The notes under the pieces: generated by a model
What the model was told of the DNA's origin: nothing
Database searches by the model: none
The model's input: the letters and a program-made list of their open reading frames with translations, nothing else
Source: Sipunculus nudus
Taxonomy: Eukaryota; Annelida; Sipuncula; Golfingiida; Sipunculidae
Direction of reading: 5' to 3'
Assembly (NCBI GenBank): GCA_026874595.1
Contig: CM049308.1
Location: 36,388,027 to 36,452,026 of the forward strand
Length of the DNA: 64,000 nucleotides
Made by a program: the position numbers and the translations under genes
Shown: positions 23,121-33,369 of the stretch, in pieces
Layout: each line of letters opens with the position of its first letter
Position numbering within the stretch: position 1 is the stretch's first letter

Positions 23121-24129
23121 ACGCTTGCCCTGCCGTTATATGGCAACCAAGTAATAAGCGTTTTACACACGTTCAGCTGTATGCCTTTCGCTTATCCGAT
23201 TCATGACTGATGTTTCGAACCCCAATATTTCTACATTGCTTACTGCCCTTCTTCTATAGCAAGCAAGCCTACTGTCCTGAACCACAGGCTCCATACAGAA
23301 TAAGCAATCATTGTTTATGTCAAATGGGAACACTTGATCGCAGTACAGTCAATTCATCTTCTTTAAGACAGGCTGATTTTTTTTCAGATTCTATGGAACT
23401 TTTACGTGTGTAATTTTTGCAACAATTGGCATGGATTCTCAGTGGTGTTGCCTTCTCAAATGTTTCATTAAGGCCATTCTCTTTTCAAATTTGGTGTTAT
23501 GTGAAAGCCAACAAAGAGCCCCTTCTGTATCATGTTAAAATCTTTCACCAAGCTATCTAACCAGCCTGTGAATTTCCTCCTTGTCCCAGAGAGAGTTCAT
23601 CTACTTCAGGCAGTTATTTGGCCACAATAACCTACATATACTTGTGAATGCCAGTCCTATATTTCCTTCTTCCCGAAGCATTATGGAGCTTAATCCAAGG
23701 TGGTTTTTAATGGGTATGGCAGTGCAACTTCAACGAAGGATGTTGAACAGAGACGCAGAATCCAAAAGCAGACATCTAGTGATACAATATTTGAGTAAAA
23801 TATGCCAACCACCACAACCCAAGCAGAATATTTAGCTAACAGTAACGATAAAAAGAGAAATACACAAAAATGCTGAAAAAAATGCTCACTACTTACATTT
23901 GTGCCAAACAAGCATAAGCAGACGCAGACATGTTGACAGTTTTAACAGTGTTAGCTGTAGCAGAGTTAGAAGAACTACCAGTCGTTGAGGTTGACACATA
24001 CACTGACCTACTGGTAATGTTAGTCGTTTGGGCAAGCCATATTACAAATGTATATACGTTATCCTGTAGCAAACCTACAAAATTAAGGCTCTACAACATT
24101 TATGAAATTCAGCATGATATTAAAGACAA

Positions 24130-24727
24130 TAGAAATCACTTGATGAGTGATACCTTCTTGAACAGCACCCATGACGAGGTGAAAAGCGCTGGTGAAATCT
24201 TTCTCCAAACGCTCTATGGGCAGACAACCTTGAATCCTTTGACGAATACTGCTACATCGCATACAAGCAGGCAATCTGTCGGAGTTCCTCAAGTTCATCA
24301 TTTGAGCTGGCGGGCTTAGCACCACCCACAAGTGCCATAGCGAAGCAACATATATGCCACGCATACCTCATGGTTCAAGAATGGATGGGTAATAGTCTAC
24401 CTCCTATAGAATGGTGATGGCGTTCAAAAGATGGAACTCTAGAACCTGTGGAAACATACATCCCAGTAGCACCCTACACTATACTGAACATGGTATCATG
24501 TAGATTCAAACATGATGGTCGTGAAACATTTATACATGCATTTGCAAGGAACTTATATAGACATCTGTACCACAATGTGCAGTAAATGCAGCGGTCAGTC
24601 TTGCAACAATATTGCATCGGCATTAGATATCGACGATGATGATGAGATTGAATCAACATCAGTGAATATAGGTGTAGAAGACAGAGCACCGCTTGATGAA
24701 GACGAAGACTTATGTTCATATGTTTAG
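24130..24727 (+). pseudogene. Right-arm remnant of the same CXC-ending protein
   Basis: On the plus strand: DTFLNSTHDEVKSAGEIFLQ and TLYG, then after frameshifts WFKNGW, WRSKDGTLEPVET, ILNMVSC, and finally CTTMCSKCSGQSCNNIASAL and an acidic tail ending at a TAG at 24725-24727. It is the mirror image of 22709-23120 but keeps the true C-terminus. Not functional as it stands. Confidence 0.5.
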
Positions 24728-24830
24728 ACATTTAATCAAACTTGAAATGTTCAGATGTCCACAATGACAGTGTGGTTATTTTGGTTTTGTTAGTTTTGAA
24801 TTCATTAAATAATAATTCTTATGCCTTGGA

Positions 24831-25220
24831 ACCCATGTCTAGGATTTTGTGTTCCCTAAATTCTCATAATAGAGTAATATTAGAAGTCAAAAACAAAAAC
24901 AAAAATTGAGACGATTTTGTTCGCCATTTCAGAAATCAATATCTGTTAGGTTTCATAAATTTATAAGATTCCTTATACATTAACATATATGTTTTGACAT
25001 TTTATGCATATATCATTTGTCTAGAACCCATGTCTAGGATTTTGTGTTCCCTAAATTCTCATAATAGAGTAATATTAGAAGTCAAAAACAAAAACAAAAA
25101 TTGAGACCATTTTGTTCGCCATTTCAGAAATCAATATCTGTTAGGTTTCATAAATTTATAAGATTCCTTATACATTAATATATATGTTTTGACATTTTAT
25201 GCATATATCATTTGTCTAGA
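24831..25220 (+). repeat. 195-bp tandem duplication
   Basis: The segment beginning ACCCATGTCTAGGATTTTG at 24831 repeats at 25026 with an offset of 195 bp and almost no difference (for example GAGACG versus GAGACC). It lies in the right arm of the foldback element and makes that arm longer than the left. Confidence 0.9.
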
Positions 25221-25878
25221 AGAAAAGTAATTGATAAAATCTAAATATTGTGGCCATTTTGGATTGTCTAGGACGCCATCTTGGGGTTTGTGACTTTATT
25301 TCACTTTGGACGCTCTAGTATATCAGTTTATTAGATTCCTGGTTCCAAAAAACATATGATTAGATACTTTAATTATAAATTTATCTTTTCTGGAAGCAAA
25401 GTTATAATTAAAATGGAAAATGGCGGCCATTTTGGATGCTTCTTGGACACCATCTTGTTTTTTTTTTTAACTTTTGTGAGCTTTCTACCATCATAATTTT
25501 AATTTTATTAAATTCCTTGTACATTAAAACATATGATTAGACACTTTTTTCTTGTCTGGAAGCAAAGTTATGAAAAATTGGAATATTACAGCCATTTTAG
25601 ACGCCATATTGGATTTTGAAGAGAGCACAAAGGGGATTTGCGGGGACTTTTGGTATATGATTCAATACATATTCCTTGACCTATCCTGAAAAATTCAGCT
25701 TGTTACCCACAATTTCCAGGTTAATCCTAATACTCTTGGACTACAGGGCGCGTACAACTACTTGTACTTTAAGAGCGTGTTCTTCCAATTTGTATCTGTA
25801 TTCAAGTGTGTGTACCAAATTTTAAAAACCTGTCCCATTGTCTCTGTACTGTTGAAAAACTTGCATGAAATACCTGTT

Positions 25879-26520
25879 ATGTCATGACAATATAAGCTGG
25901 ATGAAAGTACAATTTGTTATAACTTACAACTTGGTCAACATAAAGCCATTTTCAAATGCTATGTCGTGACAATATGCGCTGGATGAAAGTACGAATTTGT
26001 TATAACTTTCAACTTGGTCAACATAAAGCCATTTTCAAATGCTATGTCGTGACAATATGCGCTGGATAAAAGTACGAATTTGTTATAATTTTCAACTTGG
26101 TCAACAGAAAGCCATTTTCAAATGGTATGTCGTGACAATATGCGCTGGATGAAAGTACGAATTTGTTATAACTTTCAACTTGGTCAACATAAAGCCATTT
26201 TCAAATGCTATGTCGTGACAATATGCGCTGGATGAAAGTACGAATTTGTTATAACTTTAAACTTGGTCAACAAAAAGCCATTTTAAAATGCTATGTCGTG
26301 ACAATATGCGCTGGATAAAAGTACGGATTTGTTATAACTTTCAACTTGGTCAACATAAAGCCATTTTCAAATGCTATGTCGTGACAATATGCGCTGGATA
26401 AAAGTACGAATTTGTTATAACTTTCAACTTGGTCAACATAAAGCCATTTTCAAATGCTATGTCGTGACAACATGCGATGGATGAAGGTATGAATTTGTTA
26501 TAACTTTCAACTTAGCCAAC
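25879..26520 (+). repeat. 83-bp satellite, about 7-8 units
   Basis: Unit start CTATGTCGTGACAATATGCG recurs every 83 bp (near 25958, 26041, 26124, 26207, 26290, 26373 and 26456), with a diverged first unit at 25879 and a decaying last one. Units share AAGTACGAATTTGTTATAAC and CAACTTGGTCAACATAAAGC. No flanking gene. It is not a CRISPR-type array because repeats abut without spacers. Confidence 0.93.
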
Positions 26521-26561
26521 ATCAGTGGCATCAATTTATCTTCCAGGTAGGGGGGATGACT

Positions 26562-26563
<2 letters not shown>

Positions 26564-26592
<29 letters not shown>
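26564..26592. repeat. (CA)n microsatellite
   Basis: About 14 CA dinucleotides directly after the decayed end of the 83-bp satellite. Confidence 0.95.
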
Positions 26593-26594
<2 letters not shown>

Positions 26595-27139
26595 CGTCTG
26601 TATGACCCATTTTAAATATATAAGTGCCTGTATGACACATTTCAAATATATATACATGTATATACTCAATCACATTTCAAAAATATAACGATTAAGTATA
26701 AGGTTTTAGAAAATTAAGTATTATGTTTCCAGTATACGAGTTGATTCAAAACTACGTTTTGATATAATATTTCAAAGGTAACTCCCAATATAAATTCTCT
26801 AAATTGACAAGAATAGATCGGATTCAGTGAATGTTGGCTTGTGGCCAGTAAAGCCTATATCAAACTGAGGGCTGCAATATTCTTCTGCAATGATGTTGTT
26901 TCAAATTCTGCAACTTTGTCCAAAAAGGAATTTTAGGTGGCATAAGTTCACGCTTACATAATGAATTTTGGCTGAATTATGGGGCCTTTATAGTCCATCT
27001 GTTAGGAGAAGAATAATCCAAGGTGGCGGCCGAGAATACATTCTTGTAAATTTGTCCTAGGATCATTGCAATTTGCATTTCTGTGTTTTTGGGGTCGAAA
27101 AACTCATTTATAAGGGGTTTAAGTCTGTATAATGACTGA

Positions 27140-28190
27140 ATGAGTTCTTATCTTGTTGGTATTGTTGGTATTTAATTGTTGATATTCCAATTTTCTAACT
27201 TGGTCAGTTTAAAAGCTGAAGAGGGCTAGTTTTTTTCATATTGTAGCACTTAAGAACTCCTTAGTGACCCAACTGCAAGTCTTGCAATATTTTGCACAAT
27301 ATCTTGTCAATTGAGATTTTTCGAGAAATCACTTAAGCATGCCCTAGAAGCCACAAGTTTACAAGAATCATTTTGAAACTGGCACATCTTGCGTCTTACA
27401 CTAATATCTCGAAAATTTTAATTTTCGCAAAATGGCCACTAGGGGGCACTGCATTCAAAACACTACAACATATCAGCAATCGCTCTGAATTAATAGAAAA
27501 AAAGACAACATTTTCTGTGTGCCTGTTTGTCATTTCAACTTCCGGAAAGCGCTCCACCTTTGGTGGTCTAGTTTGTTTGTCACGATGTTTGTTTGTCCCA
27601 AATTTGCCATCAGTTGCTATCAAACTTTTACGGTTGATTGACAATCGAAAATCCTGGAAGCTCAACATAGGTCAAAAGTCAAGGTCATAAAAAAGTCAAC
27701 ATTTTGCTTTTGTCATAACATCATCAAAAGAAACCTATCAACATAAACGATAGCACATATGGTACCTCTATACTTTTTCCATGAGATGGTGAAGGCACTT
27801 GCCATCTCAGATGTGTCTGTACCTCCCTCTGTCAGTTTTCGTCAAATTCGCCTCCTTGCTTGCTCTTTCGTCTGGCATATGGCATTCCAAAGGCCAGAAT
27901 TTTTTAGCAGTCCCTTTGAATGTCATACTGTTGATAAAACAAAGTGCTATAAGTCTGATGCTTTATAGAGTTAATAGGTCAAAAGTCAAGGTCATCAAAA
28001 ACCTTCATATTGTTTTTCCTCATATCTACATATAAACTGTTGCTCATTATATGCCACATTCCATGGCCTTCCTTCTGATGTGTAGCTCCATCAAACTCAT
28101 GTTACCATTGTTACGAATTTTTCGGGAAACTCCTGATATTCAAAAATTAGTGGTCTTATTTGTTTAAATTTGTCACTTTTAAAGTTCGGT
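27140..28190 (+). mobile_element. Diverged partial copy of the 2.7-kb element
   Basis: Shares with 2529-5278 the order: TTTTCTAACTTGGTCAGTTT, the ATATCTCG boxes, the TGGCCACTAGGGGGCACTG box (27433-27451), TTCAACTTCCGGAAAGCGCTC and GTCAAATTCGCCT..CTTGC. It lies just upstream of the LPGAT1 pseudogene. No coding capacity. Confidence 0.55.
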
Positions 28191-28357
28191 TTTAACTTAG
28201 CATATGGTAAATCCCCCTGCATATTTGTTTAATTTGCTAAACTGGACGATGGCCAACTTGTACTCGACACAGAAAATGACTCGATATCACTTTTACTTTC
28301 TCCTGTGAGTTCACATGTATCCTCTGTCGTTGTATGATTTTTATTACTAACTACCAG

Positions 28358-28580
28358 GTTATCAGTATGCGGGATTGGTACAGGATTTCTAGGACTTTGG
28401 TGCGCCTGGCGTGGGTTAAACCCTTGACTTACATGTACTTCGTTGTGTCGTTTTGCTGGGCTGTTCTGCTCAGCCCGCTGGCTATGACCGCACCCTCCTG
28501 GTACTGGCGACTGGAAGGACTGCTTTTCATGGGACGGATGATCAAACTCAGTATTTGGATGCAGCTGGCCGGTTATAACA
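28358..28580 (+). pseudogene. LPGAT1 pseudogene, start-codon exon
   Basis: Acceptor ACTAACTACCAG, ATG at 28367-28369 and donor A|GTAAAC. It has the same coding length (214 nt) as the intact gene, is open throughout, and encodes the first membrane segment. The following intron is only 394 bp, against 5.9 kb in the intact gene. Confidence 0.88.
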
Positions 28581-28974
28581 GTAAACAACACCATACAACC
28601 ATTCACACACACAATCACATAGGTGTGTACTGACACAGGCTGATTCCATTTATTGTCCACCACAAGGTCCTTATCGCTAGCACCCTCCTTCGCTCCCGGC
28701 CCACCCACTAACTCACTCACGCCAGGGAAACCCAGAGAGGAAAAAAATTATTGTATTGTATGCTCACCCTTCTAACTTCTTGTATTAATGAACATGGCCG
28801 ACCAAGAAAGAACTTACAATGCATGTTACCATGAACTCGTTTATTTTCGTTAAGTCCTGCGAACTCTTTGTTTTAACTGTTTGGAACAGTTCTGGCTCTA
28901 CTGTTGAATAGCAAAAGAACATCAATCATGTCATTAGCTATTGTTCAAAGTCTTCTCTATCGTCGTCTGTCTAG

Positions 28975-29179
28975 TACACCTGAGCGGAGAGGACCTATGG
29001 CGGATCAAGGATGACCACAGCCTGGTGATTATGAACCACCAATACACGTACGTGTGCTTTACTGTGTTGCAGTACTTCGGCTTACTTCTTGCGAGAACAA
29101 CATTTTCGACGGGCAGGGTATCCGATTTAAACAATATGGCTGGGTCTCATGGAACCACAGTACCATGTTTCTGAGACGC
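28975..29179 (+). pseudogene. LPGAT1 pseudogene, exon with damaged NHX4D
   Basis: 205 nt against 215 in the intact copy: 9 nt are missing right after NHQY and 1 nt is missing in the AGAACAACATTTTCGACGGG region. The exact donor CGC|GTAAGT is kept. Confidence 0.88.
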
Positions 29180-29786
29180 GTAAGTCAGTAAATTCTTTGG
29201 TTGAACGAACGTTAGCTCACGTATGGGGTGACCCTTGTTGTTCTATGAAACGCCGGCTGTTCATTCTGTTATCAGGCCGCTGGTTTTGGCAGATCGTACC
29301 GTACAAGCTTACTAGACATCATAGTTTTCATTTCGATGAAAACCTAAAGATAGACTGGAAGAAAGGCCCAACTCTAAACCATGATGTTCGTGTATGTTTA
29401 TTATGGAGACAGTTTTCCCCCAGATGAATCTTCATATCAACGTAGTATATGTCGTGAGCACATGCACGAAACACATATTTCAACAAGAAAGTATTCAAAA
29501 TTTAATCAAACCATTTTTTTTGTCTGTGCCCGCCACCCGCCGAACTCCCTGGGCACGACTAACTATAGAAAATAAATTATAAAATGTTTTTTTCGGGCCC
29601 ATGGTTTGAAGGGGGCAGGAGGCAGTGGGTCAAACAAGCTCTAGCCATAAAAAAAACTGTTGTAACGTCCAGGAGACGTTATTATAATGTTATTATCTCA
29701 GCACCAAATATTATCTCATGTTACTAGTTAACATATGATTGCAAAGAATTGATTATGTTTTATAATTTGCGATTATTCCCTCACAG
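29180..29786. other. Pseudogene intron
   Basis: Equivalent to the 3.4-kb intron 2 of the intact gene but only 607 bp. No element recognised. Includes a purine-rich patch GGGGGCAGGAGGCAGTGGG near 29612. Confidence 0.4.
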
Positions 29787-29888
29787 TGGAAACAGCAAAG
29801 AGACAGGCAAGTGGCAGACATGAAGGAGTATTACATTAACAAATTCTGGCCTCGAGGTCACCGCTGGATTCAAAGAGAGAAATCAAAA
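29787..29888 (+). pseudogene. LPGAT1 pseudogene, exon lacking block III
   Basis: 102 nt against 137: 35 nt between CGCTGGAT and TCAAAGAGAG are gone, so MFHPEAGLLKD is absent and the frame shifts. The CCTCGAGGTCACCGCTGGAT segment is identical to the intact gene. Confidence 0.88.
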
Positions 29889-30775
29889 GTACATTTTTCG
29901 ATCTTTGAAAAAGTGCATGCTGTACAATATATCGTCCTGGTAGTCAGGATTCCTGTCGAGTTCGGTTGTGCAGAGACCTTACTTCGGCACGTCCCAAAGC
30001 CTTCTGTTTCATGAATTATTTACAAGAGAACTGAAACTACCAGGTGGTTTCCATGGGTCCCATCTACGGCGAGGGGAAACTATTTTTAGACCAATTGTCT
30101 ATCTGACCAATCCTGTATAGGCTTGTAACCCTCTGAGTATCCGGTGCATGTTTTCTGGTTGTTAAGGCGTGTCTATGCAGTGTTAACTGATGCAACGATG
30201 GATTTTGTTTGCCGATATGGTTTCGGCCTTCATCACATGCGCCCCTGTTCAAAATAAATGATAAAGAGAGCAGGTATCTATGCGATCGATTCAAAGACCT
30301 AGTTTAAGATGATTTAAGGTGTAAGAATAGTCTAAACACCATGGAAACACCAATGAACCGCCCACAAAATGAAATCGTGAACTAACACAATGGCCACACT
30401 GGCATTTCTGGCCGTACCATCAGGTCATTATTAAAAAATTCTTCGAATGAAAATAACAAAATAGAAAACAAGTAGCAGCCAACTTCAAGTAAGCTAGTGC
30501 AAGCTTAGTTTTCAATTTCAGATAAAGAAAAATAATATCATTCGATATAGTCTAATGTTATCTTATGGGTAAAGGGCTGCCTGCGTTTTGGATATACATG
30601 TATTTGTAATTTCAGAAGTCATTAAATCATTTTTTTAGTTTTTTTTAAGGGGGAGGGCAGGGCTTCAGAAGAAGGTAAGGTGCAATTTACATCAAGTGTC
30701 CTATTTTTACAGACAAAATTTTCTCTGAAAAATTGCTTTTTGGGTGAAAGAGAGTGATACCAATTGTATTTCAAG
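29889..30775. other. Pseudogene intron
   Basis: About 890 bp between the damaged block III exon and the LPRVG exon. It holds a GGGGGAGGGCAGGG patch near 30650. No gene or clear repeat. Confidence 0.4.
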
Positions 30776-30885
30776 GTATGCCGTAGAGAACGACCTGCCC
30801 ATTTGGAATTACGTGATCTTACCCAGGGTTGGAGAACTGAAGGCTGCTTTGGCCGTGGCACACCCTAGAACGTCGGCGATGTCAG
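30776..30885 (+). pseudogene. LPGAT1 pseudogene, LPRVG exon
   Basis: 110 nt, the same length as the intact exon, open in the original frame and encoding YAVENDLPIWNYVILPRVGE. Acceptor TTTCAAG, donor G|GTATTA. Confidence 0.9.
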
Positions 30886-31089
30886 GTATTATAATGTGGT
30901 TAAAAGAAATACATGTATGTCTATCCTCAAAATGCAGTCAGATCCATCGAGGTGATGTATGTACAAGTTCAATTAGACATAACGTATAAATATGAATATT
31001 TTTGATATTCATCCCTTACCTATTTTCTACCTCTCAGACCTTATGTCTAAGGCCCGGTTAAGAATACCCTTTACATTCTAATGGGTCTG

Positions 31090-31650
31090 TTTTGGCTCAC
31101 AAGCTCAGCCACCCCTGTTTTCCCCTCGCAACGAAGTTGCGATGGGGATATAGTAACGCCTCCGTTCGTGCGTCCGTCTGTACGTCTGTACGTCTGTCCG
31201 TCCGAAACCAATTGACCAAAACCTTTTATATTGCACATATGGCTCACCAACCCATAGATGAAGAACTTTATCGACTTTGAGGTCACGGGGTCAAAGGTCA
31301 AGGCCGCAGGACAAACTTCTCAAAAAAGTTTATGGACCCGTTTTAAGCCAATCCATTTGACCAAAACCTTTTATCTTGCACATATTGCTAACAAAGGTCA
31401 CAGGGTCAAAGGTCTAGGCCAGAGAACCAGCTTCTAAAGAAAACTTGTTGACCAATTTCAAGCAAACGCGTTTGACCAAAATCTTTCATATTTAAGAAAG
31501 GCCTCCCCCATCCACGAATGGAAAACCCTATCGATTTTGAAGTCACAGGGTCAAAGGTCGAAGCCACAGGACCCACTTCTTGAAAAATAGTGTAGTCCTC
31601 ATGTAGCCAAATCCCAATCCTGTAGGAATTGAATGCCCAAATTGAGATAG
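31090..31650 (+). repeat. Repeat with GGGTCAAAGGTCA units, first block
   Basis: Starts near CCCTCGCAACGAAGTTGCGA, GGGGATATAGTAACG and GTCCGTCTGTACGTCTG, a repeat end I have seen described in molluscan DNA. Units of about 100-150 bp follow, each with ATTTGACCAAAACCTTTTAT, a CATGGATGAAGAACC-like box and GGTCACGGGGTCAAAGGTCA. Non-coding. Confidence 0.65.
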
Positions 31651-31659
31651 CACTTGTTT

Positions 31660-32099
31660 TCACTTCATTTAGGTGTAAGCTGATGGAAAAAGTTAGGTAA
31701 TAAATTTTATCAACCCCCTGACCTCCTAAAAATCCAAGATGGCCGTCATCATAATAAAAAAAAGCCTAGATATTACATTTATATTGTAACTATCGCATAA
31801 AAACGAATAATACTGGATCGATTTATAAGATTTTGAATGTGTACTGGTAATACCAACTACTCCAGGAGCTGTCCAATGGTTAGGGAGGGTAGTCAAGGTA
31901 AAGGTCAAACTTATTTTCCAACCTTCGATCTTAAGAAAAACATTAGACATCTTGGGTACCAAACTGTCATATATTATGTAATATGGTTTTTAAACAGTCA
32001 AAAGTATTGATAATTGTCTTTGCAGAATAATATATCATAGGGACGATATTAAAATACATTACACTAAGATACTGTCATATGGTTTTCGAATGGACCTTA
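31660..32099. other. Gene-free stretch
   Basis: AT-rich; includes CAAGATGGCCGTCATC near 31735, a fragment also typical of nearby repeats. No gene seen. Confidence 0.4.
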
Positions 32100-32914
32100 A
32101 AGCTGTGTTTCCATTCATCCGTAAATCTCGTATGTCTCGTACGCAAAAAATCAGATCCCTCTTTTTAAGATGAACTGTTTCCATATGTACGTTTTAACGT
32201 GCTCCGCATGCGTATCCGCAAAAACGGACAGCATCGAAACGGATCGGTGAGCGATTCATCCGTTTTGCGGATGGCAAAAATGCCTACATTTACCAACAGT
32301 GCCCCGGCGCCAGGTTTGACGAGACATATTGACCTTCTTCCTGCCTATGGTCCTTGCAGTTTCAAAAGAGGCACGCTAAAGGGTATCCACAAGAAAAACG
32401 TATGGACTTATGGAAACAGTTTTTGCGGACTGCGCACTATGGAACATACAAACGTCTTTTGCGAATACGTTTTTCTGCGGATACACGGTACGCTCTTTAC
32501 ACAGCGCTTTACCTATAGGGCTACTACCTATATCGTAAAGCGCTGTTTGTTATGACCTCGTATCCTGAATTGCTAAACCAGAGGGGAGCACTGTATTTTT
32601 GTCCAATCAGATGAGACCTTGTGCTGGAAGACAAAGCCAAGCGAGGAATACACGAAGCCAATCATGTTCATTTCGTTTTGAGTGACAGCTCATCGCCCCG
32701 CGTAACCTAAGGATGCCTGTCGAGTGTTTGTTTATTGGCATCTGATTGGCTGCTTGTCACATCAAACGCACGTTTATTTCAGCGGACAACGAACCGCCAT
32801 CTGGTGTCTAAATATATCATAAACGGTCAAAGCTGGCAGCGTGAAAATCAGTTGCTTCTTTAGAAGCGCAAGATTTCCGCTGCCTCGGGAGCGTAATACA
32901 TGGAAACACAGCTT
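32100..32914. mobile_element. 0.8-kb element with terminal inverted repeats and TAA flanks
   Basis: AGCTGTGTTTCCAT at 32101 is inverted as ATGGAAACACAGCT at 32900-32913. TAA lies immediately outside both ends, the 3-bp target duplication usual for PIF/Harbinger-type elements. It contains the hairpin unit at 32493-32660. No transposase, so it would be non-autonomous. Confidence 0.6.
32501..32546. repeat. Perfect 12-bp hairpin
   Basis: ACAGCGCTTTAC (32501-32512) pairs exactly with GTAAAGCGCTGT (32535-32546) around a 22-nt loop. The same unit occurs inverted at 731-870. It is inside the TIR element. Confidence 0.85.
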
Positions 32915-32916
32915 AA

Positions 32917-33369
32917 AGGTGCCCATTCACCTATCTTTTTGAAAGAGAATTTGTGATTTCTGGCTTCTCTCTGTATATAGTAATGATCTAAAGGTAATTC
33001 TGGTTTTGGAAAGTTTTATCAATACCTCCGTGAAGGATGTATGAACTTGTTGATCAACCATATGTTTGTAAACACAGCAATGTTTACAAAAGGGGCAAAA
33101 TTGTAACCCACATGCTATGTGGCATTTATGCGGAGGCAGAAAGGTTATTTGTTGCAAAACGCCATTTGCAAACTCTCGCCTATCTGCTGTTTGATGCCAT
33201 TGTTGAATTTGTTTTATTTTGGCGGCCCCCACATATTATAAACGTTGATTTAAACAAAACAAGTAGCCTGTGTGAGTGATATCAACGTTTTCTGGCCAAT
33301 TTTGCATAAAATCTCTAAGGGATAACCTTTAGTTTATAAATGTCCGATAGGTGATTGGGCCCCTTTAAA
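32917..33369 (+). mobile_element. 0.45-kb inverted-repeat element, abutting the previous one
   Basis: AAAGGTGCCCATTCACCTATC at the left pairs, with two mismatches, with GATAGGTGATTGGGCCCCTTT at the right. It is complete here and is the reference for the split copy at 2468-6128. It starts within about 3 bp of the end of the 32100-32914 element. Non-coding. Confidence 0.7.

Larger units (their letters stand above)
21853..25739. mobile_element. 3.9-kb foldback element with long inverted arms
   Basis: The left end (CCAAGAG..AACCTGGAAATT..GTAACAAGCTGAATTTTTCAGG) is mirrored at 25680-25739. Matching inverted sequence continues inwards for roughly 1 kb per arm, with AAGATGGCGTCC and ATGGCCGCCATTTT motifs in both. 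The inner part of each arm carries the 3' end of the same gene family, pointing outwards. The centre (about 23040-24370) has degenerate coding similarity. The right arm has a 195-bp tandem duplication. No transposase recognised. Confidence 0.7.

Noticed and set aside
28229-28720. A 163-residue open stretch antisense to the pseudogene's first coding exon
   Set aside because: It is the complement of a clear LPGAT1 exon and runs through its splice junctions; no family match.
32199-32555. A 118-residue plus-strand open stretch
   Set aside because: It lies wholly inside a TIR element, runs into the hairpin unit, and matches no family I know.
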